Shown here in pieces: positions 33,929 through 42,662 of a stretch of DNA of 64,000 nucleotides. How positions within the stretch are numbered: the first letter of the stretch is position 1; each line of letters begins with the position of its first letter. Position numbers and translations under genes: made by a program. Origin of the DNA: Larkinella soli (GTDB lineage: Bacteria; Bacteroidota; Bacteroidia; Cytophagales; Spirosomataceae); contig NZ_QTJY01000004.1 of NCBI RefSeq assembly GCF_003703975.1, positions 310,001 through 374,000 on the forward strand, written 5' to 3'. Under the pieces are notes generated by a model, which was given only the letters and a program-made list of their open reading frames with translations, was not told the DNA's origin and did not search any database.

Positions 33929-34507
33929 ATGAATCGTTCCTTTCGCCTTTTTATGCTGCTGCTGCCGGCTTTTTCCGCCTGCAATTCGGATCGCGTTCAG
34001 AACACCCGGGAACTGGCTCTGGAGATGAACGACCGTAAAATTAAACGCGTGACGGATGCCCAGCTGGTGTCGACGGCCGATGAGTGGGGCAAGGCGCTGG
34101 TAATCACCGCCCGGAAAAGTCTGACGAACGAACTGGCTAAAACACCGGGCGGCCCCGCTACGCCCCTCTGCCGGCTGGAAGGCCTGCCGGTTATTCAGAA
34201 ACTGGAGAAACAGTATGCCGTGTCGATCGACCTGCTGAGCACGGAGGAAATGAAAAATCCGGCCCTGAATCCCAAGGAGCGCGAACTGCTCGACGCCTAC
34301 CGGTACAATGCCGAACGGAAACTGGAGCAGAGCGACAACGTCCAGAAGATTGCCGACACGCTTTTCGTCTACAACGCGCCGGTACCGACCGATGACCCTA
34401 TCTGCCGGACCTGTGCCGACAGTGCCGCCCTGCCGCTGGTGATCTGGCGGGTCGTGTTTAACAAACGGGAGATCATCCGGCGCATCAACCCACGTAAACT
34501 CAGATAA
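33929..34507 (+). CDS. Lipoprotein, possibly DUF3365-like, with CxxC
   Basis: The start at 33929 gives 192 residues beginning MNRSFRLFMLLLPAFSACNS; an ATG at 33896 would add 11 residues before the signal. The Ser-Ala-Cys at the end of the signal fits a lipobox, so it is probably a membrane-anchored lipoprotein. The mature part has an NPALNPKERELLDAYRYN segment and a CRTCAD pair near the C-terminus, reminiscent of DUF3365 proteins that can carry heme c, but the His that would complete CxxCH is absent. I cannot assign a function. Confidence 0.55.
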   Translation: MNRSFRLFMLLLPAFSACNSDRVQNTRELALEMNDRKIKRVTDAQLVSTADEWGKALVITARKSLTNELAKTPGGPATPLCRLEGLPVIQKLEKQYAVSIDLLSTEEMKNPALNPKERELLDAYRYNAERKLEQSDNVQKIADTLFVYNAPVPTDDPICRTCADSAALPLVIWRVVFNKREIIRRINPRKLR

Positions 34508-34615
34508 AAAGCCGCGGAATAGCACGGAAACCTGAATTTATTGCACGGAAAGGAAGAGAGAATTCGTACATTTAGCGCTGACTGCATACGCCCCTTAACC
34601 AGTTTCTTTTCGTCT

Positions 34616-35968
34616 ATGGATCATCCAAACAACAAACCGAACTCCCCGGTGAGCCGGCGGGGATTCGTCAAAGGCGCTTCGCTCGCGCTGGCCGGTATCA
34701 CCATCGTCCCCCGGCACGTGCTGGGCGGGAAAGGCTTCATCGCACCTTCCGATAAACTTAACGTGGCCGGCATCGGCATCGGCGGAATGGGTAAAAGCAA
34801 CCTGAACGCCCTCGCTCCGACCGAAAACATCGTGGCCCTCTGCGACATCGATGAGAAATATGCGGCCCCGGTGTTTGAAAAATATCCTAACGCCAAGCGG
34901 TATAAAGATTACCGCAAAATGCTCGAAGCCCAGAAGGATATCGACGGCGTCGTGATTGCCACCCCCGACCACCTCCACGCCATCCAGGCGTCGACGGCCA
35001 TGAAACTCGGCAAGCACGTCTACGTACAGAAACCGCTGACGGTGTCGGTCTGGGAATCCCGCGAACTGGCCCGGCTGGCGAAAGAAAATCCGAAAATCGT
35101 CACCCAGATGGGCAACCAGGGCCACTCCTCGGACGACGCCCGTTCTCTTAACGAATGGATCGCCGACGGCGCCATCGGCAAGGTGACGGAGGTGCACGTC
35201 TGGACCAACCGTCCCATCTGGCCCCAGGGGATTCCGGCCCCGACCGAAGCCGTCGAAGTGCCCTCGACGCTCGACTGGGATCTCTTCCTCGGACCGGCTC
35301 CCTACCGGCCCTACCACCCGGCCTACACCCCGTTCAAATGGCGCGGCTGGGTCGACTACGGGGCCGGGGCGCTGGGCGATATGGGCGCCCACCTGGTCGA
35401 TCACCCCTACTGGGCGCTGGGCCTGAACCCGCCGATCAGCGTGGAAGCCTCCTCGACGCCGTTCAACAAACAAAGCTACCCGATGGCGTCGATGGTGACC
35501 TATGAGTTCGCCACGAAGGACAAGAAACATCCTGTCCTGAAAATGACCTGGTACGACGGCGGTATTCTGCCGCCCAAACCCCTGGAACTCGGCAACGAAT
35601 CCGTCGACAAAGGCGGGGGCGTGCTGTACATCGGAACGAAAGGCAAGCTGATGCACGAAACCTACGGCCGTAACCCGCGCCTGCTGCCGAAGGAAAAGAT
35701 GGAAGCCTATAAAAAACCGGCGCAGACCTATCCGCGCGTCGGCATGAGTCATGAGCGCAACTGGGCCGAAGCCTGCAAGGGCAACGGCAAGGCCACCAGC
35801 CCCTTCGAGTATGCCGGGCCGCTCTGCGAAACCATGCTGCTGGGCATCGTCGCTCTGTACAGGCAGGGAACGAAGCTCAACTGGGATACGCAGAATATGC
35901 AGTTTACGAACGCTCCCGAATTGAACCCGTACCTCAAACGCGAATACCGGCAGGGCTGGGTCATCTGA
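34616..35968 (+). CDS. Gfo/Idh/MocA family oxidoreductase, Tat-exported
   Basis: The start at 34616 gives 450 residues. [15 protein letters not shown] (residues 13-27) is a twin-arginine signal, so the enzyme is folded with NAD(P) before export to the periplasm. The Rossmann domain has [17 protein letters not shown] and [10 protein letters not shown], where Gln replaces the Glu of the usual EKP motif. The C-terminal domain has [20 protein letters not shown] with the family's His. The next gene overlaps by one base and encodes a DUF1080 hydrolase, so the pair probably oxidises a glycoside at C3 and then cleaves it. A tatC gene lies at 50282. Confidence 0.9.
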   Translation: MDHPNNKPNSPVSRRGFVKGASLALAGITIVPRHVLGGKGFIAPSDKLNVAGIGIGGMGKSNLNALAPTENIVALCDIDEKYAAPVFEKYPNAKRYKDYRKMLEAQKDIDGVVIATPDHLHAIQASTAMKLGKHVYVQKPLTVSVWESRELARLAKENPKIVTQMGNQGHSSDDARSLNEWIADGAIGKVTEVHVWTNRPIWPQGIPAPTEAVEVPSTLDWDLFLGPAPYRPYHPAYTPFKWRGWVDYGAGALGDMGAHLVDHPYWALGLNPPISVEASSTPFNKQSYPMASMVTYEFATKDKKHPVLKMTWYDGGILPPKPLELGNESVDKGGGVLYIGTKGKLMHETYGRNPRLLPKEKMEAYKKPAQTYPRVGMSHERNWAEACKGNGKATSPFEYAGPLCETMLLGIVALYRQGTKLNWDTQNMQFTNAPELNPYLKREYRQGWVI

Positions 35969-36693
35969 TGAAAAAAGCGTTTTTACTCACCGTAACCTTT
36001 CTATCCGGTCTGGTTTCCGGCATGGCCCAGACCCCGAACACGCTGACGGCACAGGAACGCAGGGAAGGCTGGAAGCTCCTTTTCAACGGAAAAGATACCG
36101 CCGGCTGGCATACCTATGGTAAGCAGGGCATCGGGTCGGCCTGGCGCATCGAAGACGGCGCGCTCAAACTCGACGTGCCGGTGCGGGCCGGAAACAAAGC
36201 CAAAAACGGGGGCGACATCGTCACGGATGCGGCCTTCAAAGGCGACTTCGAGTTCAAAGCCGACTGGAAGGTTTCCCGGCTGGCCAACAGCGGTATCTTC
36301 TTTTTCGTGACCGAAGCGCCGGCCTACAAGGAGCCGTACCATACCGGTCTGGAACTTCAGGTGCTGGACAATGCGATCTATGAGGGTGCCCCGGAGAACA
36401 AACACCGGGCCGGCGATTTCTTCAGCGTCTCCAATGCCCGCATTCGGGAGCCGTCGCCCGTTGGGGAGTGGAACCAGGTGCATTTCATTCTCAAAGGCCG
36501 GACGCTCTCCGTCTACATGAACGGCTATCTGATTCAGGAGCATAACCTCGACAGCGCCGACTGGAAACAGCGGATCGCGGCCAGCAACCTGAAAGCGGCC
36601 CCGATCAGCACGGGACAACTGGCCGGCCGCATCGGGTTGCAGGATTGGGGCAGCACGGTCTGGTACCGCAACATCAAGTTCCGGCAGCTCTGA
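35968..36693 (+). CDS. DUF1080 (3-keto-glycoside hydrolase-type) secreted protein
   Basis: A 241-residue protein with a signal peptide cut after about residue 20 and a single DUF1080 jelly-roll domain (EGWKLLFNGKDTAGWHTYG, IEDGALKLDV, GDFEFKADWKVSRLANSGIFFFV, HTGLELQVLDN, WNQVHFILKGRTLSVYMNGYLIQE). Pfam renamed this family after members shown to hydrolyse 3-keto-disaccharides. Its start overlaps the stop of the Gfo/Idh gene by one base, the tightest coupling possible, which fits a two-step oxidise-then-cleave pathway. The substrate glycoside is unknown. Confidence 0.88.
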   Translation: MKKAFLLTVTFLSGLVSGMAQTPNTLTAQERREGWKLLFNGKDTAGWHTYGKQGIGSAWRIEDGALKLDVPVRAGNKAKNGGDIVTDAAFKGDFEFKADWKVSRLANSGIFFFVTEAPAYKEPYHTGLELQVLDNAIYEGAPENKHRAGDFFSVSNARIREPSPVGEWNQVHFILKGRTLSVYMNGYLIQEHNLDSADWKQRIAASNLKAAPISTGQLAGRIGLQDWGSTVWYRNIKFRQL

Positions 36694-36696
36694 GAA

Positions 36697-37083
36697 TCAG
36701 GCTTCCCGGCGGACGGCCACGGCTTCGATCTCGATCAGAAAGCCATAGTGCAGTTCTTTGGTCGGGACCACCGCCCGGGCGGGTTTGTGGTCTCCGAAAA
36801 AATCGGCGTAGACGGCATTGACCCGGTCCCAGAGGGAGATGTCGGCAATGTACACGGTGGTCTTCAGGATGTGCGACAGATCGCTGCCGGCGGCTTCGGC
36901 GATGGCCCGCACGTTTTCCAGCACCTGCCGGGTCTGAGCCTCGATGGGGCCGGTCAGATTCTCCTTCGTGACCGGATGAATCGGCAACTGGCCCGAAATG
37001 AAGACCAGGTCCTTCCAGACGGTGGCCTGCGCATAATGCCCGGCAGGCAGCGGGGCGTCAGGGGTTTCGACAGACTCGATCAT
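36697..37083 (-). CDS. RidA/YjgF family protein
   Basis: The start at 37083 gives 128 residues beginning MIESVETPDAPLPAGHYAQA; an earlier start would add 13 residues lying inside mnmH. The family motifs LVFISGQLPIHP, QTRQVLENVRAIAEAAGSDLSHILKTTVYIADI and the substrate-site Arg in KPARAVVPTKEL are present. RidA removes reactive enamines and imines made by PLP enzymes. Its start overlaps the mnmH stop (ATGA), so it is translationally coupled to that gene. pdxJ, which makes PLP, lies just upstream on the same strand. Confidence 0.93.
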   Translation of the reverse strand: MIESVETPDAPLPAGHYAQATVWKDLVFISGQLPIHPVTKENLTGPIEAQTRQVLENVRAIAEAAGSDLSHILKTTVYIADISLWDRVNAVYADFFGDHKPARAVVPTKELHYGFLIEIEAVAVRREA

Positions 37084-38135
37084 GAATGCGCAAGGGTAGG
37101 GTTCAGCACTTCGTCGGCCCACCCGATCAGTCGGCGGGCGGTTTGGGCCGGATCGTCGGCGGCCAGTTCGAGGGGGAATACGGTTTCCTTTTTTCGCTGG
37201 GAAAGGCCGTGCAGATAAGCTTTGTCGTAATACGCGAGGGTCAGGTCGGCGACGGCCGCGTAATCCTTTCGGGCCAGCGCATCGAGGGCGTCCCGATAGG
37301 CTTTCCCGCCCAGCCGCCTTTCGATTCGTCGGGTGGCCTCTTCCAGCAGTCCATGGTCCGTGCGGCCGTACTCTCCAACCAGCCGTTCGATCCGGGCGGC
37401 TTTCGGAAGGTCGAGAAAAGCCACGGGGGCGGTTTGCATCTGGAGCCAGAGCGCGTGCGGAATAAAGCAGGCGCCGATGCTTTTGCTTTCATCCTCCAGC
37501 CAGATCCGGCGGGCGGGGTCCAGCTTTCGCCACTCCTGAAACACCAGATTTTCAAACTGTTCGGTGGAAGGCTGCGGAGGCAGACCGATGGCCCCGTAGG
37601 AGGAGCCTTTGTGGTTAGCCAGGGCTTCCAGATCGATCACCTGCTCGCCCGAAGCCGCCAGCTGTTTCAGAATGTCGGTTTTTCCGCTGCCGGTTTTTCC
37701 GCCCAGAACGATCAGCTTCCGCGGTTCGGCGAAGCTGTCCAGCACGGTAGTACGGTAGGCTTTGTAACCGCCGGCGAGCGTCGAAACGGTCAGGCCGGCG
37801 GTGTTCAGCAGCCAGGCAAAACTGCCGCTGCGCATCCCGCCCCGCCAGCAATGCACCAGCACCTCTTTCCCTTTCGGGTTCAGTTTGCGGGATTGCCGCA
37901 CAAACGCGGAAAGCTTCGGCCCGACCAGCTCCAGACCCAGCAGCACGGCCGAGTCTTTGCCGGCCTGCTTGTATTTGGTGCCGACCAGGGCCCGCTCGGT
38001 ATTGTCAAATAGCGGAATGTTGACGGCCCCCGGAATATGGGCATGATCGAACTCCCCCGGCGACCGAACGTCGATCACCGGCATTCGCTGCGCTCTCTCT
38101 AAAAACTCCTCGACCGACAATGGCTCGACCATCAT
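37080..38135 (-). CDS. mnmH: tRNA 2-selenouridine synthase
   Basis: MnmH replaces the sulfur of 2-thiouridine at the wobble base of some tRNAs with selenium, through a geranylated intermediate. The 351-residue product has an N-terminal rhodanese domain with catalytic Cys96 in VLVHCWRGGMRSG and a C-terminal P-loop domain with GGKTGSGKT at 145-153. Both domains are complete. It needs selenophosphate from SelD, which is not in this window. It lies seven bases after pdxJ and overlaps ridA. Confidence 0.94.
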   Translation of the reverse strand: MMVEPLSVEEFLERAQRMPVIDVRSPGEFDHAHIPGAVNIPLFDNTERALVGTKYKQAGKDSAVLLGLELVGPKLSAFVRQSRKLNPKGKEVLVHCWRGGMRSGSFAWLLNTAGLTVSTLAGGYKAYRTTVLDSFAEPRKLIVLGGKTGSGKTDILKQLAASGEQVIDLEALANHKGSSYGAIGLPPQPSTEQFENLVFQEWRKLDPARRIWLEDESKSIGACFIPHALWLQMQTAPVAFLDLPKAARIERLVGEYGRTDHGLLEEATRRIERRLGGKAYRDALDALARKDYAAVADLTLAYYDKAYLHGLSQRKKETVFPLELAADDPAQTARRLIGWADEVLNPTLAHS

Positions 38136-38142
38136 TTATTGC

Positions 38143-38868
38143 TTATTCACGATTCGAATCCAATTCCCGAAGATACAACTGAATCGTGTTTTCCAGACCG
38201 AAATACAGGGCATCCGAGATCAGGGCGTGGCCGATCGAGACTTCCAGCAGATTGGGGATGTTGCGCTGAAAATACTGCAGGTTCTCCAGACTCAGGTCGT
38301 GTCCGGCGTTGAGGCCCAGTCCCAGTTCGCCGGCCAGGTTGGCGGCCTGGATGTAGGGAGCAATGGCGGCCTCGCGGTTGGCGGCATAATGGGCTGCATA
38401 CGGTTCGGTATACAGTTCGATGCGGTCGGTGCCGACCTCTTTGGCCCCCTCGACCATCCTCAGGTCCGGATCGACGAAAATCGACACCCGGATGCCCAGA
38501 TCCCTGAAGCGGGAAACCAGGTGCCGGAGGTATTCGCGGTGCGAGACGGTATCCCACCCGGCGTTGGACGTGACCGCATCGACCGCATCGGGAACGAGCG
38601 TCACCTGCTCCGGCCGGACGCGGGTCACCAGCTTGATGAACCGGTCGTCGGGGTTACCTTCGATGTTGAATTCCGTCGTCACGACTTCCTTCAGGTCCAG
38701 CACGTCCTGATACCGGATGTGCCGCTCATCGGGACGGGGGTGAACCGTAATGCCCTGGGCGCCGAAGCGTTCGCAGTCCAGCGCGACCTTCACCACATTG
38801 GGATTATTACCGCCCCGCGAATTTCGAAGCGTGGCAATTTTGTTGATATTGACACTAAGACGGGTCAT
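38143..38868 (-). CDS. pdxJ: Pyridoxine 5'-phosphate synthase
   Basis: PdxJ joins 1-deoxy-xylulose-5-phosphate and 3-amino-2-oxopropyl phosphate to form pyridoxine phosphate, the DXP-dependent vitamin B6 route. The start at 38868 gives 241 residues beginning [20 protein letters not shown]; a start at 38937 would add 23 residues encoded by AT-rich repeat sequence. Signatures are [45 protein letters not shown]-type [29 protein letters not shown] and [15 protein letters not shown]. mnmH and ridA follow on the same strand. Confidence 0.97.
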   Translation of the reverse strand: MTRLSVNINKIATLRNSRGGNNPNVVKVALDCERFGAQGITVHPRPDERHIRYQDVLDLKEVVTTEFNIEGNPDDRFIKLVTRVRPEQVTLVPDAVDAVTSNAGWDTVSHREYLRHLVSRFRDLGIRVSIFVDPDLRMVEGAKEVGTDRIELYTEPYAAHYAANREAAIAPYIQAANLAGELGLGLNAGHDLSLENLQYFQRNIPNLLEVSIGHALISDALYFGLENTIQLYLRELDSNRE

Positions 38869-38917
38869 CGGATGGGATTGAATGGTTGAATGATTGAAAG
38901 GAGGCCGGTTTTGTTTG

Positions 38918-38925
38918 TAACTTTG
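38918..38925 (+). promoter_or_regulatory. Candidate promoter -7 box upstream of yqeY
   Basis: TAACTTTG fits TAnnTTTG exactly and is the same octamer as upstream of secY, 66 bases before the yqeY ATG. A partial TTG element (38894-38896) lies 21 bases upstream. It would drive the yqeY-cvpA-rlmN operon, divergent from pdxJ. Confidence 0.45.
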
Positions 38926-38990
38926 GCGACGTTTCAATGGTTCCGAAGCGAAGTTACTCTAAACGTACCACATTAAACCTACAGCAAGGC

Positions 38991-39443
38991 ATGTCGCTGA
39001 AGCAACAAATCGATACCGATATCAAGGAAGCCATGAAGGCTAAGGAGCAGGACCGCCTGCGGGCGCTGCGGGCCATCAAGTCGCTGATCCTGCTGGAAGA
39101 AACCAAAGACGGCGCGGCCGGCGGAGACCTGAAACCGGAAGACGAACTGAAGCTCCTGACCAAAGCCGTCAAGCAGCGGAAAGATTCGGCGGACATTTAC
39201 CGCGCCCAGAGCCGGGAGGACCTTCTCCAGGCCGAACTCGCCGAGATCGCCGTCATCGAAAAATACCTGCCGCAGCAGCTCTCCGAAGAGGAACTGCAAA
39301 CCCGCATCCGGGAGATCATCGCCCGCGTCGGAGCCTCGGGACCGTCGGATATGGGCAAGGTGATGGGCGTCGCCACCAAAGAACTGGCCGGACAGGCCGA
39401 AGGAAAAACGATCTCCACGGTGGTCAAGAGCCTGCTGAGTTGA
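38991..39443 (+). CDS. yqeY: GatB/YqeY domain protein
   Basis: The start at 38991 gives 150 residues beginning MSLKQQIDTDIKEAMKAKEQ; an upstream ATG at 38937 overlaps the promoter region and adds atypical residues. The all-helical YqeY domain is complete, with LRALRAIKSLILLEETKDG, KQRKDSADIYRAQSREDLLQAELAEIAVIEKYLPQQLSEEEL and MGKVMGVATKELAGQAEGKTISTVVKSLL. YqeY resembles the tRNA-binding end of GatB, but its own function is not settled. Its stop overlaps the TTG start of the CvpA-like gene. Confidence 0.93.
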   Translation: MSLKQQIDTDIKEAMKAKEQDRLRALRAIKSLILLEETKDGAAGGDLKPEDELKLLTKAVKQRKDSADIYRAQSREDLLQAELAEIAVIEKYLPQQLSEEELQTRIREIIARVGASGPSDMGKVMGVATKELAGQAEGKTISTVVKSLLS

Positions 39444-40024
39444 AAACCCTCGATATCCTCATCCTCATTCCACTGCTCTGGGGGGCGTACAACGGCTACC
39501 GTAAAGGCCTCCTTGTGGAGATCGTAGCCGTGATCGCCTTTATCGTGGCCATGATCGTGGGGTTCAAGTTTCTGGGGTTCGGCATCGACCTGCTGGCCCC
39601 ATACATCAGTATGGAAATGGCCCGGCGGCTGCTGCCGTGGCTGGGCTTCTCCATCATCTTTTTTCCGACCGTCTTTCTAATCAACCAGATCGGCTTTTCC
39701 CTGCGCCGGTCGCTGAAATACACGATTCTGGGCACCTTCGACAGTGTAGCCGGTGCCCTGGTCGGAATTTTTACCTGGATTTTCGGAATTAGTGTAATGC
39801 TCTGGTTGTTAACCTGGATGGGGATACGGATGCCCCCCAAACACACCCAGGAAACATACCTGTATCCGATCGTCGTGCCGGTGGCTCCCAAAGTGATGGA
39901 TGTTACCTCGGCCTGGATACCGGTCGGTACGAACTGGATCCGAAAACGGAAAGAAGAATTATCACACAGAAAGTCCGGCGATGTGATCGCGATACCGGCG
40001 CTGAAGGAAGGAAAAAAGGGATGA
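39440..40024 (+). CDS. CvpA family membrane protein
   Basis: A 194-residue integral membrane protein with four hydrophobic segments in the first 135 residues, beginning at a TTG codon that overlaps the yqeY stop (ttga). The motif LIPLLWGAYNGYRKGLLVEI near the start is the CvpA signature. CvpA in enterobacteria supports colicin V export and bile or envelope stress resistance; its activity is unknown. The C-terminal 50 residues are basic and soluble. rlmN overlaps its end by four bases. Confidence 0.88.
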   Translation: MKTLDILILIPLLWGAYNGYRKGLLVEIVAVIAFIVAMIVGFKFLGFGIDLLAPYISMEMARRLLPWLGFSIIFFPTVFLINQIGFSLRRSLKYTILGTFDSVAGALVGIFTWIFGISVMLWLLTWMGIRMPPKHTQETYLYPIVVPVAPKVMDVTSAWIPVGTNWIRKRKEELSHRKSGDVIAIPALKEGKKG

Positions 40025-41088
40025 TTGCTACGAAGCAGGACATACGGAAACTCAATACCGAACAATTAAAAACGTGGCTCGGCCGGCACGGCGAACCCGG
40101 TTTTCGGGCCAAACAGATTCAGGAATGGCTTTGGAAGCACTCCGTGCGGTCGTTCGACGACATGACCAACCTGTCGCTGAAGACGCGGCAGCTGCTGGCC
40201 GAACATTTCGAAATCCGGACGCTGTCGGTGTCCCGGCAGCAGCAAAGTTCGGACGGTACCATTAAATCGTCGTTCCGTCTCTACGACGGCAACCTGGTCG
40301 AAGGGGTGCTGATTCCGGCCCTCCGCCAGGCGGACGACGACCGGATGACGGCCTGTATCTCGTCACAAGTAGGCTGCTCGCTGACCTGCAAATTCTGCGC
40401 GACGGGGTACATGGACCGAAAACGCAACCTGGAAGCCTTCGAGATGGTCGATCAGGTCGTCTCCATCGACCGGCAGGCCCGCGAAACCTACGGCACCGGC
40501 CTGACCAACATCGTCTATATGGGTATGGGCGAACCCTTGCTCAACTACGCCAACATGCTCGAATCGGTCGAACACATTACCTCGCCCGACGGCCTGGGTA
40601 TGGCGGCCCGACGAATTACGGTCTCGACCGCCGGCATCGCCAGGATGATCAAAAAGCTGGGCGACGATCAGGTGAAATTCAACCTGGCGCTCTCGCTGCA
40701 CGCGGCCAACGACGTGAAGCGCAACCAGATCATGCCGATTAACGAGAGCAACTCGCTGCCCGCCCTGGCCGAAGCCCTGAATTATTTTTATAAGAAGACC
40801 GGCACGCGGGTGACGTTCGAGTACATCGTGTTCTATAATTTCAACGATACGCTTCAGGACGCCAGAGAACTCTGGCAGTTTACCAAAAAAGTGCCGGCCA
40901 AAGTCAATATTATCGAGTATAACCCGATTGCCGAAGCCAGTTTTAAGAATACCGATCCGCAGACGCTCGACCGCTTTGCCGGCTTTCTGGAAGAGCGGGG
41001 TGTGGTGGTCAACGTGCGCCGGAGCCGCGGAAAAGACATCGATGCCGCCTGCGGGCAACTGGCAGGGAAAGAGAATAACCCGTCATGA
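40021..41088 (+). CDS. rlmN: 23S rRNA (adenine-C2)-methyltransferase RlmN
   Basis: RlmN is a radical-SAM enzyme that methylates C2 of A2503 in 23S rRNA and A37 of some tRNAs. The 355-residue product has the radical-SAM cluster Cys119-x3-Cys123-x2-Cys126 in QVGCSLTCKFCATGY, the accessory domain (LKTWLGRHGEPGFRAKQIQEWLWK), NIVYMGMGEPLLNY, and the second catalytic Cys344 in GKDIDAACGQL. The ATG overlaps the CvpA stop (ATGA). All functional Cys are intact. Confidence 0.96.
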   Translation: MIATKQDIRKLNTEQLKTWLGRHGEPGFRAKQIQEWLWKHSVRSFDDMTNLSLKTRQLLAEHFEIRTLSVSRQQQSSDGTIKSSFRLYDGNLVEGVLIPALRQADDDRMTACISSQVGCSLTCKFCATGYMDRKRNLEAFEMVDQVVSIDRQARETYGTGLTNIVYMGMGEPLLNYANMLESVEHITSPDGLGMAARRITVSTAGIARMIKKLGDDQVKFNLALSLHAANDVKRNQIMPINESNSLPALAEALNYFYKKTGTRVTFEYIVFYNFNDTLQDARELWQFTKKVPAKVNIIEYNPIAEASFKNTDPQTLDRFAGFLEERGVVVNVRRSRGKDIDAACGQLAGKENNPS

Positions 41089-41104
41089 TTCCGGCACAGG
41101 CGGA

Positions 41105-41215
41105 GCAGGTACTTAATATTTACTTAACATTGCCCTCGAAAGTTTACCGTATTTTTGTAGCAGTATCTATGCTTTTCGGTAAAAGCATGCCCCATTATTA
41201 CAGACTTGTACCTGC
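41105..41215 (+). promoter_or_regulatory. Structured promoter/leader of the Pit phosphate transporter gene
   Basis: A -7-like box TATTTTTG (41150-41157) is followed by a perfect 8-bp hairpin with a four-base loop, ATGCTTTT-CGGT-AAAAGCAT (41169-41188). Outside both, GCAGGTAC (41105-41112) and GTACCTGC (41208-41215, touching the ATG) are perfect inverted copies. The outer arm can pair with the region just before the start codon. Operator, attenuator or chance cannot be told apart by eye. Confidence 0.45.
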
Positions 41216-42628
41216 ATGTTCGGATTAGAAACGGATATTTTTATCCTCCTTTCCCTCTGTCTGTTTGCCGCCTGTGCCTTTGAATTTGTCAACGGTTTTC
41301 ACGACACGGCCAACGCCGTCGCCACCGTCATCTATACCAACTCCCTGAAACCCAATGTGGCCGTCGTCTGGTCGGGCATCTGCAATTTCGTCGGCGTACT
41401 GCTGGGCGGAATCGGCGTGGCGATGGGGATCGTCAATCTGCTCCCCGTCGAGCTGCTGGTCGACCAGAACGTCTATCACAGCATCGCCATGGTGCTGGCC
41501 CTGCTGTTCAGCGCCATCATCTGGAACCTGGGCACCTGGTATTTCGGTCTGCCGAGCTCCAGTTCCCACACCCTGATCGGCTCCATTCTCGGGGTCGGCC
41601 TGGCGTTTTCCACGATGGTAGACACTAACAACCGGGGCGGGGTGAACTGGGAAGAAGCCTCCAAGATTGGAAGGGCGCTGCTGCTGTCGCCCCTGATCGG
41701 TTTCAGTCTCGCCATCATTCTGATGTACCTGCTCCGGAAGCTGGTCGGGAATAAAGATCTGTTCAAGGAACCCAAAAAGAATACTCCCCCGCCGACCTGG
41801 ATCCGGTCCGTTCTGATCGTCACCTGTACGGGGGTCAGTTTCTTCCACGGTTCGAACGACGGGCAGAAGGGCGTCGGCCTGGTCATGCTGATCCTGATCG
41901 GGATCACACCCGCCTATTTTGCCCTCAATTCCAATGTCGACCCGACTACGATGCGGGCCAACCTTGTTCATATTCAGCCGATTATTCAAAAAATTGATAC
42001 CGTGGGCCTGTCGGCCGCCGACCGCAGCCGCCTGAGCGCCACCAGAACAGAACTGGTCGATCTGCAGCGTCGGCTGGACCTCCCGCTGGTAGCCGGTAAG
42101 TTCAGGAATGAGGAGCGGCTGCAGATCCGACGCGACCTCCTGCTGATCAACAGCAACATCAAAAAACTGATCGAAAGCGAGAACGTCGACCTGAGTGCCG
42201 CCGACATCGCCACCCTCAATGCCAATCTGGATGAGAAAAAGGGACTTCGGCGTTTCACCGACTATGCGCCCCTTTGGGTCATTCTGATGATCGCCCTTTC
42301 CCTGGGCCTGGGAACGATGGTCGGCTGGAAGCGGATCGTGGTGACCATCGGTGAAAAAATCGGAAAGCAGCACCTGACCTATGCCCAGGGCGCTTCGGCC
42401 GAACTGGTAGCCGCCACGACGATCGCTCTGGCAACGCTCTACAAGGCGCCGGTCAGCACGACCCACATGCTTTCTTCGGGAATTGCCGGGAGTATGGTCG
42501 CCAGCAAGGGGATCAAAAACCTGCAGGGCGGCACCATTCGGAACATTGCTCTGGCTTGGGTGATGACCCTGCCGGTGTCGGTTACGCTCTCTTTTACCCT
42601 GTATCTGTTTTTCCGCTGGCTTCTTTAA
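41216..42628 (+). CDS. Inorganic phosphate transporter (Pit family)
   Basis: A 470-residue inner-membrane protein with two inverted Pit repeats: FEFVNGFHDTANAVATVIYT near residues 22-41 and the matching FFHGSNDGQKGVGLVMLILIG near 210-230, each with the family's Asn/Asp signature. Further conserved parts are PSSSSHTLIGSILG and YKAPVSTTHMLSSGI. Pit carriers take up metal-phosphate with protons at low affinity. Between the repeats, residues 239-348 form a long polar loop rich in charged residues that looks like a coiled coil. No PhoU homologue is adjacent. Confidence 0.93.
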   Translation: MFGLETDIFILLSLCLFAACAFEFVNGFHDTANAVATVIYTNSLKPNVAVVWSGICNFVGVLLGGIGVAMGIVNLLPVELLVDQNVYHSIAMVLALLFSAIIWNLGTWYFGLPSSSSHTLIGSILGVGLAFSTMVDTNNRGGVNWEEASKIGRALLLSPLIGFSLAIILMYLLRKLVGNKDLFKEPKKNTPPPTWIRSVLIVTCTGVSFFHGSNDGQKGVGLVMLILIGITPAYFALNSNVDPTTMRANLVHIQPIIQKIDTVGLSAADRSRLSATRTELVDLQRRLDLPLVAGKFRNEERLQIRRDLLLINSNIKKLIESENVDLSAADIATLNANLDEKKGLRRFTDYAPLWVILMIALSLGLGTMVGWKRIVVTIGEKIGKQHLTYAQGASAELVAATTIALATLYKAPVSTTHMLSSGIAGSMVASKGIKNLQGGTIRNIALAWVMTLPVSVTLSFTLYLFFRWLL

Positions 42629-42662
42629 GGTGAAACCCCGGCCGACGGCCTTTTAGGCCGGC

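Noticed and set aside
42636-42662. GC-rich inverted sequence between the Pit and PlsC-like genes as a terminator
   Set aside because: The arms (CCGGCC/GGCCGG) are short and each is itself a palindrome, and no T-tract follows, so I did not list it.
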